Below are positions 19,013 through 28,547 of a stretch of 64,000 nucleotides of DNA, piece by piece (position 1 is the first letter of the stretch; each line of letters begins with the position of its first letter). The notes under the pieces were generated by a model that worked only from the letters and a program-made list of their open reading frames with translations, did no database searches and was not told the DNA's origin. This DNA comes from Marinomonas rhodophyticola. Its GTDB lineage: Bacteria; Pseudomonadota; Gammaproteobacteria; Pseudomonadales; Marinomonadaceae. The position numbers were made by a program, and so were the translations under genes. The stretch lies in the NCBI RefSeq assembly GCF_026113935.1, contig NZ_JAPEUL010000009.1, forward strand, positions 578,501-642,500, written 5' to 3'.

Positions 19013-19459
19013 ATGAGAAAAGACAGCCGTTTATCCCGCATGTTGCACGTACTGATTCACATGGACCAGTTAGATGCACCGGCGACGTCCGAAAAAATTG
19101 CCAGCATGCTCAACACCAACCCTGTTGTAGTGCGTCGCACCATGGCGGGTTTGCGAGACAAAGGTTACGTTACCTCGGTCAAAGGCCATGGCGGCGGTTG
19201 GTCGTTGGTAGCGCCACTATCAAGCATTACCCTGCTGGATATTCATAACGCGCTTGGTGAAAGTTCCGTGTTTACTATTGGCCTGTCTGATGAACACACG
19301 TCGTGTCCAATTGAAATTGCCGTTAATCAAGCTATTAGTGACGTATTAATTGAAGCCGAAGCGTTATTGTTAGAACGCTTTCGAGATGTCACATTAGATG
19401 TATTAGCCGTTGGTTTTGCAGATTATTCACTTAATCAACAAGCTTCTAGCGGAGAGTAA
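19013..19459 (+). CDS. Rrf2-family transcriptional regulator
   Basis: This is a small winged-helix regulator of about 148 residues from the ATG at 19013 (MRKDSRLSRMLHVLIHMDQ). An earlier in-frame ATG at 18980 would add 11 residues. The recognition region is SEKIASMLNTNPVVVRRTMAGLRDKGYVTSVKGHGGGW, typical of Rrf2. Only one Cys (in TSCPIE) is visible, so the three-Cys Fe-S signature of IscR/NsrR is absent. This fits the redox- or ligand-sensing branch often found beside flavoproteins. It is divergent from the TrxR-like gene and followed closely by a WYL regulator. Confidence 0.88.
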   Translation: MRKDSRLSRMLHVLIHMDQLDAPATSEKIASMLNTNPVVVRRTMAGLRDKGYVTSVKGHGGGWSLVAPLSSITLLDIHNALGESSVFTIGLSDEHTSCPIEIAVNQAISDVLIEAEALLLERFRDVTLDVLAVGFADYSLNQQASSGE

Positions 19460-19463
19460 AAAC

Positions 19464-20159
19464 GTGGTTCGTTCCCAGCGTTTACTTGCATTAATTGGTT
19501 TATTGCGTAGCCATCGATATCCTGTGTCTGGGAAAATATTGGCAGAAAAACTTAATGTGAGCTTACGCACCTTGTATCGAGACATTGCGACACTGCAAGA
19601 GCAGGGCGCGAATATTGAAGGCGAAGCGGGTGTGGGGTATGTGCTTAAACCAGGTTTTCTTCTGCCACCATTAATGTTCACCGAGGAAGAAATCGAAGCC
19701 TTGGTACTGGGCGCCCGTTGGGTGGCGCAACGTACTGATAGTCAATTAAGCGATGGTGCACAAAACGCCTTGAATAAAATTGCTGCGGTACTACCAGTAG
19801 AATTGAAAGACATCCTTGATGATACGACTTTGCTGATTGGCCCGAGCAAAGAGTCGACCACTGATACCGTTGATATGGCCGAAGTTCGCCAAGCTATTCG
19901 AGATGAAAAGATTCTTTTTATTGATTATCAAGATTTGCAGGGCAAGCATTCTCAGAGACGCATCTGGCCATTCGCTTTGGGTTATTTTGATGAAGTTCGT
20001 GTGTTGGTCGCTTGGTGTGAATTGCGCCAAGATATTCGTAATTTTCGTACTGACCGAATTCTATCGAGTGAGCTAATCAATACTTGCTATGCAACGCCGC
20101 GTCATGTATTGCTCAAACGGTGGCGAGCTACCTTACATGCGTCAAAGCCTTCTCAATAA
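19464..20159 (+). CDS. YafY-type HTH/WYL-domain transcriptional regulator
   Basis: This is a protein of about 231 residues. I place the start at GTG 19464 (MVRSQRLLALIGLLRSHRYPVSG), preceded by GGAGAG that overlaps the Rrf2 stop. An earlier frame extension lacks a ribosome-binding site. The N-terminal HTH (GKILAEKLNVSLRTLYRDIATLQEQGA) is followed by a WYL domain with FTEEEIEALVLGARW, then KILFIDYQDLQGKHSQRRIWPFALGYF and FRTDRI. WYL domains bind small ligands or nucleic acids. The gene precedes a VOC-family enzyme, a common pairing, and may regulate it. Confidence 0.88.
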   Translation: MVRSQRLLALIGLLRSHRYPVSGKILAEKLNVSLRTLYRDIATLQEQGANIEGEAGVGYVLKPGFLLPPLMFTEEEIEALVLGARWVAQRTDSQLSDGAQNALNKIAAVLPVELKDILDDTTLLIGPSKESTTDTVDMAEVRQAIRDEKILFIDYQDLQGKHSQRRIWPFALGYFDEVRVLVAWCELRQDIRNFRTDRILSSELINTCYATPRHVLLKRWRATLHASKPSQ

Positions 20160-20293
20160 AACCTTCGTTGCTTTCTATCACTGCTGACATGATCTGACAC
20201 TCGGTTTGTTTATTCTCATTTTATTGGGCCAAAGCCTGATGTGAACGACTAAACTTTTAACGTGAAATATAAACAGCGAATAGGAATGTCAGT

Positions 20294-20683
20294 ATGGAAA
20301 TTTCAAACTTCACCATCTTATATGTGGATAATGTGCAGCGTAGCGTGGATTTTTATCGTCCTTTATTTGACCGTGAACCTGTGGAATCAACCGCAGACTT
20401 TGCTTTGTTTGTCTCGGAAACAGGGGCGAAGTTTGGCTTATGGGCGCGAAAAAGTGTATTGCCAAAAGCCAATGATGTTCCAGCGGGCAGTATGGAGGTG
20501 GCATTTACCCTTGATAATCTGATTACTCTGCAAATCCATTACAGCAAATGGCAAGAGTTGGGCATTGACATCATTCAAGAGCCAATTGAATTAGATTTTG
20601 GTACGACGTTCACCGCGCTCGATCCTGATGGCCATCGTTTGCGTGTCTATACCTATGAAAAAGACCGGCATGAGAAAGCCTAA
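20294..20683 (+). CDS. VOC-family (glyoxalase/bleomycin-resistance fold) protein
   Basis: This 129-residue protein has AGGA eight bases before the ATG. It shows the beta-alpha-beta-beta-beta pattern of the vicinal oxygen chelate fold: ISNFTILYVDNVQRSVDFYRPLFDREPVES, FALFVSETGAKFGLW, and a second module ending FTALDPDGHRLRVYTYE. It may be a lyase, dioxygenase or binding protein. The sequence alone does not decide. It follows the WYL regulator. Confidence 0.87.
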   Translation: MEISNFTILYVDNVQRSVDFYRPLFDREPVESTADFALFVSETGAKFGLWARKSVLPKANDVPAGSMEVAFTLDNLITLQIHYSKWQELGIDIIQEPIELDFGTTFTALDPDGHRLRVYTYEKDRHEKA

Positions 20684-20688
20684 TGACA

Positions 20689-20730
20689 AAGAAGATACCT
20701 TCATTATTTGATCTATGAAGGTATCTTCTT
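20689..20730 (+). terminator. Terminator hairpin after the VOC gene
   Basis: A perfect 16-bp stem (AAGAAGATACCTTCAT at 20689-20704, complement at 20715-20730) with a 10-base loop lies directly after the VOC stop codon. Its 3' arm ends in T residues. Confidence 0.8.
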
Positions 20731-20902
20731 TAATCGAGAGGAAACTCAAGTGGTATTTTTTCTTGGATTATTAATCAAAATGAAATGATGGGTTAACTGG
20801 ACGCATATTGATCAAGCAAGGTCACAAGCCTAGACTGCTGATATCAAATAAAGCCAATTCAGCTTTTAGTGAGTTGGCTAATTATTCCAGTTTTAGAGGT
20901 GA

Positions 20903-21700
20903 ATGATGATGTTACCCACTTATTTTATTTCCCACGGCGGCGGCCCTTGGCCTTATATGTCAGACATGCGCGCCATGTTTTCGAATCTTGAAGCGTCTTT
21001 GGTTAAGATGACGCAAGATTTACCCGAAAGACCCAAAGCGATTTTGATGATTTCTGGTCATTGGGAACGCAAAACCTTTGGTGTTCAGTCTAGCCCAGCT
21101 CCAGGAATGGAATACGATTATTACGGCTTTCCCGCTCATACTTATGAGGTGAAATACCAAGCTCCAGGCTCGCCAGACGTCGCCGCTCGTGTGGCTGAAC
21201 TGATGAAAAGTGCAGGCTTTGCTGTGGATCTGGATGACAAAAAAGGTTTCGACCATGGCGCATTTGCACCCATGGCTGTGATGTATCCTGAAGCGGACAT
21301 GCCACTGGTTCAGTTGTCACTTAAATCAAATCTAAACCCAGAAGAACACATGGCGTTAGGCCGTGCCTTGGCGCCATTGCGTGAAGAAGGCATATTAATT
21401 GTTGGCAGCGGTTTGAGCTTTCATAATCTTGGCTTAAGAGGCCCACAAGCCATCAAGCCTTCGAATGGCTTTGATGCTTGGTTACAAGAAACATTACTGG
21501 AATCAGCACCAGCAGAGCGAAGCCGTCGATTGGTCGAGTGGGACAAAGCGCCTTATGCTCGTATTGCTCACCCAAGAGAAGATCATTTGATTCCGCTAAT
21601 GGTGGCCCTTGGAGCGGCTGAAAATGCCAAGGCAACCTGTGTTTACCACGATGAAGGACTTTTCGGTGGTTGGACCGCGTCTAGCTTTCGGTTTGATTAA
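20903..21700 (+). CDS. 4,5-DOPA-extradiol-dioxygenase family protein (YgiD-like)
   Basis: This 265-residue class III ring-cleaving dioxygenase has the N-terminal metal ligand in YFISHGGGPW. Further motifs are AILMISGHWE, GFDHGAFAPMAVMYPEADMP (second ligand region), LIVGSGLSFHNLG and the late RIAHPREDHLIPLMVALGAAE. The family opens catechol-type rings with molecular oxygen. The YgiD branch acts on DOPA in vitro. Three tandem ATG codons occur at the start after a GAGG site. It converges on a small gene, with overlapping stop codons at 21697-21700. Confidence 0.9.
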   Translation: MMMLPTYFISHGGGPWPYMSDMRAMFSNLEASLVKMTQDLPERPKAILMISGHWERKTFGVQSSPAPGMEYDYYGFPAHTYEVKYQAPGSPDVAARVAELMKSAGFAVDLDDKKGFDHGAFAPMAVMYPEADMPLVQLSLKSNLNPEEHMALGRALAPLREEGILIVGSGLSFHNLGLRGPQAIKPSNGFDAWLQETLLESAPAERSRRLVEWDKAPYARIAHPREDHLIPLMVALGAAENAKATCVYHDEGLFGGWTASSFRFD

Positions 21701-22032
21701 GCCTTATTAGGTTTTTTGGTCGTATATTTCTTGGTGGCTCTGGATCGAAAGCCTGATCTAGCGCCAACCTGTTTGATACGACCTTTCATTTCCAACATGG
21801 CGATTTTTATCTTTTTGTTCGAAGCCGCCAGCGTCTTTAATTGTTCGATTTCTTTTAGCGCCTCGGCGAACTGCTTTTTGAGCAGCAATATTTCAACCAG
21901 CTTCTGCATACTCGTGATGACTTCAGTGGGGTCAGCAGTGACGTCAGAAAGACGCATTTTAAACGCGTTTCTTGCTTCTTCTAACGCCTCATCGGATTGA
22001 TCAGATTGGGTGGGTTGCGTAAATGTTGCCAT
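21697..22032 (-). CDS. Hypothetical protein, helical with basic tail
   Basis: This is a protein of about 111 residues from the ATG at 22032 (MATFTQPTQSDQSDEALEEARNAF), which has AAGG upstream. A longer in-frame start at 22065 has none. It is predicted mostly helical, with a central coiled-coil-like segment (MQKLVEILLLKKQFAEALKE) and a Lys/Arg-rich tail (RSGFRSRATKKYTTKKPNKA). I do not recognise a family. The basic tail could bind nucleic acid or another acidic partner. It shares a 3' overlap with the convergent DOPA-dioxygenase-like gene. Confidence 0.65.
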   Translation of the reverse strand: MATFTQPTQSDQSDEALEEARNAFKMRLSDVTADPTEVITSMQKLVEILLLKKQFAEALKEIEQLKTLAASNKKIKIAMLEMKGRIKQVGARSGFRSRATKKYTTKKPNKA

Positions 22033-22147
22033 GAAAACCTTATAAATAGTGAGTTGAGTCCGCACCGCATTTTACTGGTAAATAATAATGTCTGCATTTT
22101 TATTAATGGTATGAATAAAAGGCAAACAGGGTTGTTTTTTTGGTAGG

Positions 22148-23033
22148 TTATAATTGACGCCTAAAATCGAGTCGCAACACTTGTCGAGGACGGTCTGACA
22201 CATTGGCTGAAAAAGTGTGGAGGCAGCGTGGATCAAACACAATAATATCGCCAGCGGTGCCAGTCAATGTGACAACCTTTTGTTTGATGCCATACAGCGA
22301 ATTGTCTTCTTCTATGAATCGTTGAATTCTCTGGTCAGGGGAACCCTCTTCAACCAGCTCTTGGAACCAAGGGTCTTCTTGAATGAGGAGGTCTAAAACC
22401 TGATCCATGGGCAATAGGGTGACCTCTTTCGGACTCTCAAACAATCCGCTGTTCACCGATTCAAAGGCGTTTATTAAGGCTTCGTGATTCTGTGTACCGA
22501 GTGTTTTGGCAAGACGCTCCGCTCGTCGATGAGAGCCAGATACGACCGTTGTTGGCCCCATATCGACAGTGACATTGTCAAGAAATACAAAAACAAATAG
22601 GCTCCACGGCTCGGCATCTCCCACTACAGCAGGTTCATCGCAGTGCCAAGATTTATGAGGCACATTCCAAGCCGACTCTGAGCTTGGAAAACTCAATAAA
22701 GAATACCAAAGATCCAACGGGCGCCAAGTGTGAGTGCCGAATACCTGATCAATAGACGATTGTATCGCTCTTTCTATCTCGTCTAATTTCCCCGAGGCTT
22801 TGAGTCTCTCGCATTATCGACCCCATGCCGTTTAGCCGTTTTGCACCAGCGTCTCCGACAGGGTTGTGAGCATTGGAAAACCATGTACTAGGTTCGTCGA
22901 TATTAATGCTAAATTTGTGTTTCACTTCTTGCCAAAGGTAGCTTTGTGCATCAAGAATTTTTTCAATATCGATGACACTGGAAAGCTTAAGGACACCCTT
23001 GTTTCGGAAGTCTTCACGGTTAGAAAATGTCAT
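22148..23033 (-). CDS. Phytanoyl-CoA dioxygenase (PhyH) family protein (apparent frameshift)
   Basis: This is an Fe(II)/2-oxoglutarate-dependent oxygenase of the PhyH type, about 294 residues when repaired. The N-terminal part begins MTFSNREDFRNKGVLKLSSVID. The C-terminal part carries the iron site: SWHCDEPAV (His and a carboxylate) and the later His in FDPRCLHTFSANVSDRPRQVLRLDFR with its Arg for 2-oxoglutarate. The frame breaks at the heptamer GAGTCTC (22802-22808). Reading it as GAGCTC gives MRELKASGKLDEIERAIQ and an uninterrupted protein. The substrate is unknown. No partner gene is adjacent. Confidence 0.85.
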
Positions 23034-23171
23034 CGAGTTGGTTTCCCGTTCAGCGTTAGAGTCTTAGTGATTTTTTATCTATGGCCAATAATACCATTGG
23101 GGCTCTCGAGTAAGAAGGGCTTTCGCTCTTTTATTTGGGACAAACGCCATAGGTCTCTTAGTGGTGGAAAG

Positions 23172-23825
23172 TTAAACAGATTCACCTGTTTCACCAGCAG
23201 CGACGACTTCTGTTTCTGCTATTGAGTCAGCTAACCATGCTTGCATGTCTGGGTGCGCGAGCATGGTTGTGTAGTAGGCACTGGCTGCGTCTGACAGCTG
23301 GGTGCCGTAGGTCGAAAAACGAAAGACAACAGGAGCAAAGAAAACGTCAGCCAAACTAAAAGTACCGAATAAGTAGTCGCCATCTTTAGCGTGTTTGGTG
23401 CGTAAATTGGACCAGATAGTCTCTAGGGTTGAGACTTCTTGTTTTGCCTTGTCACTGAGTTCTACTCGACGTTTTGCTCGACAATTCATTGGCATTTCGT
23501 TACGAATAGCAAACAGTCCAGAGTGCATGTCGGCCACAATAGAACGAGCCACGGCGCGGTTGTTTTTGTCCGCAGGCCAGCCTTTTCCATCCAAATAGTT
23601 TTCATTGATGTATTCGCAAATGGCGAGTGAATCCCACACGCTCAAATCGCCATCCACTAAAACGGGCACTTTTCCAACGGGAGAGTATTTGGCAAGTTCA
23701 AGATGAAATTCATCACTAAACAGGCTGAGTTTTATTTCTTCAAACGGAATGTTGAAGGCTTTTAACGCCAACCAACCTCGTAAAGACCAAGATGAGTAAT
23801 TTTTATTGCCAATGATGAGCTGCAT
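23172..23825 (-). CDS. Glutathione S-transferase family protein
   Basis: This 217-residue protein has a thioredoxin-fold N-terminus, MQLIIGNKNYSSWSLRGWLALKAF, with the SSWS motif typical of one bacterial GST subgroup. VGKVPVLVDGDLSVWDSLAICEYI follows, carrying the cis-Pro and the glutathione-binding Asp-Ser. The helical C-terminal domain includes GTFSLADVFFAPVVFRF. It conjugates or isomerises electrophiles with glutathione. It stands alone. Confidence 0.9.
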   Translation of the reverse strand: MQLIIGNKNYSSWSLRGWLALKAFNIPFEEIKLSLFSDEFHLELAKYSPVGKVPVLVDGDLSVWDSLAICEYINENYLDGKGWPADKNNRAVARSIVADMHSGLFAIRNEMPMNCRAKRRVELSDKAKQEVSTLETIWSNLRTKHAKDGDYLFGTFSLADVFFAPVVFRFSTYGTQLSDAASAYYTTMLAHPDMQAWLADSIAETEVVAAGETGESV

Positions 23826-23900
23826 TTTATTCCTTTCTTTCCAGTGACTAACGAATGGTGTTTGATATTGCCTGAGTTCATGCCAATTTAAATTTGAATG

Positions 23901-24424
23901 TTAGTCCATTAGCTTTTGTAAAATAGTATGTCCCTCTGACCAAGAGCCTAAGCCGCTCGCGCTATTGATATGACCTGCTTCACCTATATTCACAATATCG
24001 CTACCCCAAATAGACGCACACTCTTCGGAGTATTTTATGTTGCTGTAGGGGTCATTGATGCTAGCAACCACAATGGATTTGAACGGTAGAGGCTTCATTG
24101 GTGGCTCTTTAAATCCAATAGCTTGAGATGGGAAAATAGGAGCGTTCGGATCTGGTACTGCGACTAGCATAGCTGCGTTGATCCTTAGGTGCGTTTTTGC
24201 GGCCCAATGGGCAACGAGTAACCCCCTAAACTATGCGCCACCAATATGGTATCTGGTCCTGAAGATCGAACGCTTTCTTCTAGTGAAGCGCACCACTCTG
24301 AACAGTCTGGATGATCCCAGTTAAGCTGGTTAACTCTAGTGTAATTTTTATTTAGTTTTTCCCAGTGGCTTTGCCAGTGATCTACATCTGAATTTCCAAT
24401 GCCCGGAAGAATAAGTACTTTCAT
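23901..24424 (-). CDS. RBBP9/YdeN-type alpha/beta hydrolase (apparent frameshift)
   Basis: This is a small serine hydrolase of about 175 residues. I take the ATG at 24424 (MKVLILPGIGNSDVDHWQSHWE), which follows AAAGGAGG. The nucleophile elbow is ILVAHSLGG. After the break, LLVAHWAAKTHLRINAAMLVAVPDPN carries the likely acid, and NIGEAGHINSASGLGSW carries the catalytic His. The halves join if the C5 run at 24222-24226 (plus strand) is one base longer. This is a homopolymer-type error. Function beyond hydrolase is not evident. Confidence 0.86.
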
Positions 24425-24532
24425 ATTAGTAAACCTCCTTTTCAATGAAAAGTATTGTTACAGCTTGTTTTTGTAACGACTAACGAATAATTTTGATGTT
24501 TCCTATTCCAAACTTTGATAGAAGATTTATTT

Positions 24533-25393
24533 ATGGACATTGATGCACTCCGTAGCTTTATCGCTTTTGTTGATACGGGCAGTTTTACCCGTGCAGCAAA
24601 GCAGACGTTTCGTACGCAAAGTGCGATCAGTATGCAGATGAAAAAGCTGGAAGAAGAAACGGGGCATGTGTTGTTTGTGAAGGAAGGTCGTAATCTAGGA
24701 TTGACGGAACAAGGGCAGCAGTTGGTGAGTTATGCCAGAAGACTTGTTTCTTTGCATGATGAAGCGTTAGGGCATTTTTCTACTCATCTTCGACATCCAC
24801 CTTTGACCATTGGTTGTCCTGACGATTATGCCGAATCGATATTGCCTTCCATCGTAGCATTGGTGCGTGAAACCTTACCTCATCAGAGTATTCGAATCGT
24901 TTGTGATTGCAGTACCCAACTGCGCTTGATGCTAGATCAAGGCAAAATAGATGTCGCCATTTTGACCCGTTCGCCTGATGCTGAAGAAGGCTATCTTCTA
25001 AAGCACGATTCTGGTGTGTGGGTGAAAGGAGAAAATCTTCAAACGGATGAGCTAATAGAAAAGCAAAATCCCTTGTGTTTGGTGTTGTACGAACCCGACT
25101 GTAAGTTTCACAGCACGGCCATTGATGGGCTAGAGAAACAGGGGCGAGAATATCGATTGATGTGCAGTAGTTCCAGTGCAACGGCGATTAAAGGTTTGCT
25201 ACGCAAAGGTCAAGGTATCAGTGCGATGGCGCGATCCAGTGTTTCCTATGGTCTCAGTATTATTGAAGATTCTACTCTTCCCGCGTTACCCACTGTCGAT
25301 ATCGTGCTCGCTGTTGCGCCTATTCCTCATCCTATGTTTGCTTCTCATTTGGCAGCCGACATTAGTCAGCGCTTCTTCCAGCAAAATCATTAG
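24533..25393 (+). CDS. LysR-family transcriptional regulator
   Basis: This protein of about 286 residues starts at the ATG at 24533 (MDIDALRSFIAFVDTGSFTRAAKQTF). The upstream extension to 24515 is unsupported. The HTH is RAAKQTFRTQSAISMQMKKLEEETGHVLFVKEGR. The effector domain includes LTIGCPDDYAESILPSIVALV and ends near ASHLAADISQRFFQ. It is divergent from the small hydrolase and convergent with a nitroreductase gene. The target is unknown. Confidence 0.9.
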   Translation: MDIDALRSFIAFVDTGSFTRAAKQTFRTQSAISMQMKKLEEETGHVLFVKEGRNLGLTEQGQQLVSYARRLVSLHDEALGHFSTHLRHPPLTIGCPDDYAESILPSIVALVRETLPHQSIRIVCDCSTQLRLMLDQGKIDVAILTRSPDAEEGYLLKHDSGVWVKGENLQTDELIEKQNPLCLVLYEPDCKFHSTAIDGLEKQGREYRLMCSSSSATAIKGLLRKGQGISAMARSSVSYGLSIIEDSTLPALPTVDIVLAVAPIPHPMFASHLAADISQRFFQQNH

Positions 25394-25450
25394 GTGTTAT
25401 GTTTAGCTCAGTGCCACATTTTGATAAGTTATTATGCATTGCGATAAAAC

Positions 25451-25499
25451 AAAAAAGCGAAAACTCCATGATAAATGGCATTGGGGCTTTCGCTTTTTT
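25451..25499. terminator. Shared terminator between LysR and nitroreductase genes
   Basis: The 12-bp arms AAAAAAGCGAAA (25451-25462) and TTTCGCTTTTTT (25488-25499) enclose a 25-base loop. The A and T runs allow termination in both directions for the convergent genes. Confidence 0.8.
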
Positions 25500-25519
25500 A
25501 ATAAGACGGTAAGCGAAAA

Positions 25520-26109
25520 TTATAGAATTTCAGCAACGTCATCAAACGCAAGGCGAGGGCCTCGTGGGTGGAAACCTTCTGGCTTGCCGTAACCTAGGTT
25601 AATGATGAAGTTGGTTTTGTATTCGCCATCAGCAAAGAATGCTTCATCAACAGCAATTGGATTAAAACCGCTCATTGCACCAACACTTAGACCTAATGCA
25701 CGAGCTGCCATCATAACGTAAGCGCCTTGCAAGCTGCTGTTACGGAATGCGGTAGCGTCGGTTAAAGCTTGGTTGCTTTCAAACATAGGTTTCGCATCGT
25801 ACGCTTTGAATTGCGTTGGCAAGTGATTGTAGAACTTAGTGTCAAACGCGACGATCAGAGTTAATGGCGCGTTACGCGTTTTTTCGACGTTACCTGGAGC
25901 CAAAGCTGGTAAGAGTTTTTCTTTGCTTGCTGCGCTGCTCAAGAAAACAAAGCGTGCTGGCTGTGTGTTCATTGAAGTTGGAATTCCCATTTGAAGACAT
26001 CGTACAGTGCTTTAATTGTGTCTTCGCTTACCGGTGTATCTAAGAATTCGTTGTAGCTTCGTGCTTCTAAAAACAATTGATCTAATGCATTTTTGTCCAG
26101 TGATGTCAT
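25520..26109 (-). CDS. Nitroreductase-family protein, RutE/HadB type (apparent frameshift)
   Basis: This is an FMN-dependent NAD(P)H oxidoreductase of about 196 residues, resembling malonic semialdehyde reductase RutE. The first 42 codons run from the ATG at 26109 (MTSLDKNALDQLFLEARSYNEF), in a frame different from the rest. Adding one G to the GGG at the break (near 25989) gives FKWGIPTSMNTQPARFVFL, the expected flavin-binding segment. Later motifs are QGAYVMMAARALGLSVGAMSGF and INLGYGKPEGFHPRGPRL. No rut genes are nearby, so it is probably a stand-alone reductase. Confidence 0.87.
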
Positions 26110-26431
26110 GGTAAAACCTCTGCCGTATGTGATTGATAGCAATGCTTGACGAACTAAGTTACGTCATTATCCTACTTTCATTTAAAGATTATACCGCCGC
26201 TAAGATGATTCATTTATAGTCTAATTAGAACATGATTATTTCAATAATCGATCTAATGAAAGCGTTTTGATGATTCGACAAGAATTTAATAAGCAGATGA
26301 AAATCAACGTTTTGTGTTCTAGTCCAATAAATACTTCAATTTTTTACATAACTTTTCTCATTTATGACAGAGTAAATGGAAAAAGTTGTCTATGGTTATG
26401 TAGTCACCATGCATCTACGGAGAGAACCCGC
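26110..26431. other. Intergenic region between the nitroreductase and a small gene; no gene seen
   Basis: This 322-base, AT-rich gap lies between two divergent genes and must hold both promoters. The open frame running into the downstream small gene has no ribosome-binding site and no conserved character before 26432. Confidence 0.4.
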
Positions 26432-26614
26432 ATGAACAGAAAAGATGACCGCATACAGCATTTGGTTAGTCTGCTTGAAAACTTAGAAAAAGTATCGCTT
26501 CAAGATATTGCCCAAATACCACCTTCACAGCAGCATATACTGGTGGAAAAAATCGAAAGCTTGCAGGATGAGCTGAAAGCCTTGATGGCAGATGATCAAC
26601 CCATGACGCATTGA
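26432..26614 (+). CDS. Small hypothetical protein, 60 residues
   Basis: A short gene starts at the ATG at 26432 with GGAGAG about eight bases upstream (MNRKDDRIQHLVSLLENLEK). The product is acidic and helical, with heptad-like leucines (LVSLLENLEKVSLQDIAQI, then ILVEKIESLQDELKALM), so a short coiled coil is likely. It has no signal peptide or TM segment. I do not recognise a family. Confidence 0.55.
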   Translation: MNRKDDRIQHLVSLLENLEKVSLQDIAQIPPSQQHILVEKIESLQDELKALMADDQPMTH

Positions 26615-26678
26615 TACCTTGTTTAGCCTACCTTATTGATTATTCTAAATCCTATTAGCTTCTTGTTTTTTTACCAAG

Positions 26679-26704
26679 CAAAAAAAGACCGGCCTAGGCC
26701 GGTC
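26679..26704 (-). terminator. Terminator of the glycerol transporter operon
   Basis: A GC-rich palindrome, GACCGGCC-TA-GGCCGGTC (26687-26704), is followed on the minus strand by a run of T. It lies 38 bases after the stop of the binding-protein gene. Confidence 0.88.
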
Positions 26705-26741
26705 AAAGGTTCAGAGTGCTGTGGACAATAACGAAAAGATC

Positions 26742-28466
26742 TTATTCCCAAGAACGAAGTAGGTCGTCGTAAGAGACAGTGACGCCTTGTGGTTTTTCGT
26801 TAGCCAATTTTGGTTTTGGAGAACCAGGTTGCGCTAACCAGTAAGCTTCGTCACGTGGTTGGTTCATTTTTGGTCCGCATATTGGTTGTACGTTAGCGCG
26901 TTCCAAACGTTCCATTACCTTGTCTTGTGCTTCCGCTAGGCCGTTAAGTGCTTCTTGTGGTGTCGCTTCCCCGCTTGCGGCTTGGGAAATGTACTGCCAC
27001 CAAAGTTGCGCTAGCTTAGGATAATCTGGCACGTTAATCCCAGTTGGTGACCATTGTTTACGGGCTGGTCCTTTGTAGAACTCAACCAAGCCACCCAATT
27101 TAGGCGCGGCAGCGGCCATTTCTGGAGAGTTGATATCCGACTCACGAATCGGCGTTAGACCGACCAAGGTTTTCTTCAAAGAAACGGTTTTTGCGGTGGT
27201 GAACTGAGCGTACAACCACGCGGCTAGACGACGGTCTTCTGGTGTTGAGTTCATGAAGGTCCAAGCGCCCACATCTTGATAACCTTTCTTCATGCCTTCT
27301 TCCCAGTATGGTCCCACTGGAGAAGGAGCCATGCGCCATTTTGGCGTGCCATCTTCATTCACAACAGGAAGGCCTGGCGATGTCATGTCAGCGGTAAACG
27401 CGGTATACCAGAAGATTTGCTGAGCGACACCACCTTGCGCTGGCACTGGGCCAGATTCAGAGAAGGTCATACCTTGTGCTTCAGGTGGCGCGTACTTACG
27501 TAACCATTCAACGTATTTGGTCGTCGCATATACGGCAGCTGGGCCGTTGGTTGCGCCACCACGAGAAACACTGGATCCAACTGGAGAGCAGGCGTCTTTG
27601 ATACGAATGCCCCACTCATCTACAGGTAAACCGTTTGGTGTGCCTTTGTCGCCAGCACCTGCCATAGAGAACCAAGCATCGGTAAAGCGCCAGCCTAGAG
27701 AAGGATCTTTTTTACCGTAATCCATGTGGCCATAAACACGTGTACCATCGATATTTTGTACTTTATCGGTGAAGAACTCGGCAATATCTTCATAAGCGGA
27801 CCAGTTAACAGGCACACCTAGCTCATAGCCGTAAATGGATTTGAATTTTTCTTTCAAATCTGGACGCGCAAACCAGTCAGCACGGAACCAATAAAGGTTA
27901 GCAAACTGTTGGGTTGGTAATTGGTAAAGCTTGCCATCTGGCCCTGTAGTGAAATCCAAACCGATAAAATCGGCAAGATCTAAGGTGGGTGATGTAAACT
28001 CTTTGCCATCGCCGGTCATCATGTCGGAAATAGGCACCACTTTACCGTAGCGGAAGTGTGTACCGATCAGGTCAGAATCGTTCACATAGGCATCGTAAAT
28101 GTTACGGCCAGACTGCATTTGCGTTTGCAGTTTCTCAACGACGTCACCTTCTTGGATCAAGTCATGGTTGACTTTAATCCCCGTGATTTCTTGGAAGGCT
28201 TTGGCTAACACTTGTGACTCGTATTTGTGAGTCGTTAAGGTTTCAGACGCCACGTTGATTTCCATACCACGAAACTTTTTCGCAGCATCGGTAAACCATT
28301 GTAATTCGTCTAACTGTTGTTGCTTACTCAGCGTCGAAACTGTGAATTCCGTGTCTACCCATTTCTTGGCAGCGTCAGAATACGCGTCGGCCCATAAGCT
28401 AGCCGAGTGCATCATGACAGCAAAGGGTAAGGCGGCGAGTGCAATTTTTTTCTTATTGTAGTGCAT
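26742..28466 (-). CDS. glpV: ABC transporter substrate-binding protein, GlpV-like (glycerol type)
   Basis: This long extracellular binding protein (574 residues) has a signal peptide ending near SASLWADAYS. Length and content (KFRGMEINVASETLTTHKYESQVLAKAFQEITGIKV, GKLYQLPTQQFANLYWFRADWF, a second lobe rich in Trp and Pro) match the GlpV-type binding proteins of the glycerol ABC transporter first described in Rhizobium leguminosarum (glpSTPQUV). The whole set S-T-P-Q-U-V is present here in the same order. It is the last gene of the operon and is followed by a strong terminator. Glycerol is inferred from family and gene order. Another polyol is possible. Confidence 0.87.
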   Translation of the reverse strand: MHYNKKKIALAALPFAVMMHSASLWADAYSDAAKKWVDTEFTVSTLSKQQQLDELQWFTDAAKKFRGMEINVASETLTTHKYESQVLAKAFQEITGIKVNHDLIQEGDVVEKLQTQMQSGRNIYDAYVNDSDLIGTHFRYGKVVPISDMMTGDGKEFTSPTLDLADFIGLDFTTGPDGKLYQLPTQQFANLYWFRADWFARPDLKEKFKSIYGYELGVPVNWSAYEDIAEFFTDKVQNIDGTRVYGHMDYGKKDPSLGWRFTDAWFSMAGAGDKGTPNGLPVDEWGIRIKDACSPVGSSVSRGGATNGPAAVYATTKYVEWLRKYAPPEAQGMTFSESGPVPAQGGVAQQIFWYTAFTADMTSPGLPVVNEDGTPKWRMAPSPVGPYWEEGMKKGYQDVGAWTFMNSTPEDRRLAAWLYAQFTTAKTVSLKKTLVGLTPIRESDINSPEMAAAAPKLGGLVEFYKGPARKQWSPTGINVPDYPKLAQLWWQYISQAASGEATPQEALNGLAEAQDKVMERLERANVQPICGPKMNQPRDEAYWLAQPGSPKPKLANEKPQGVTVSYDDLLRSWE

Positions 28467-28547
28467 AATTTACCTCAACAAAGTTTAGTTTTTCTATGTG
28501 GCTTCCATGCCAGATAATCCATCGTTCCTATTGATTAGGGACGCTGA

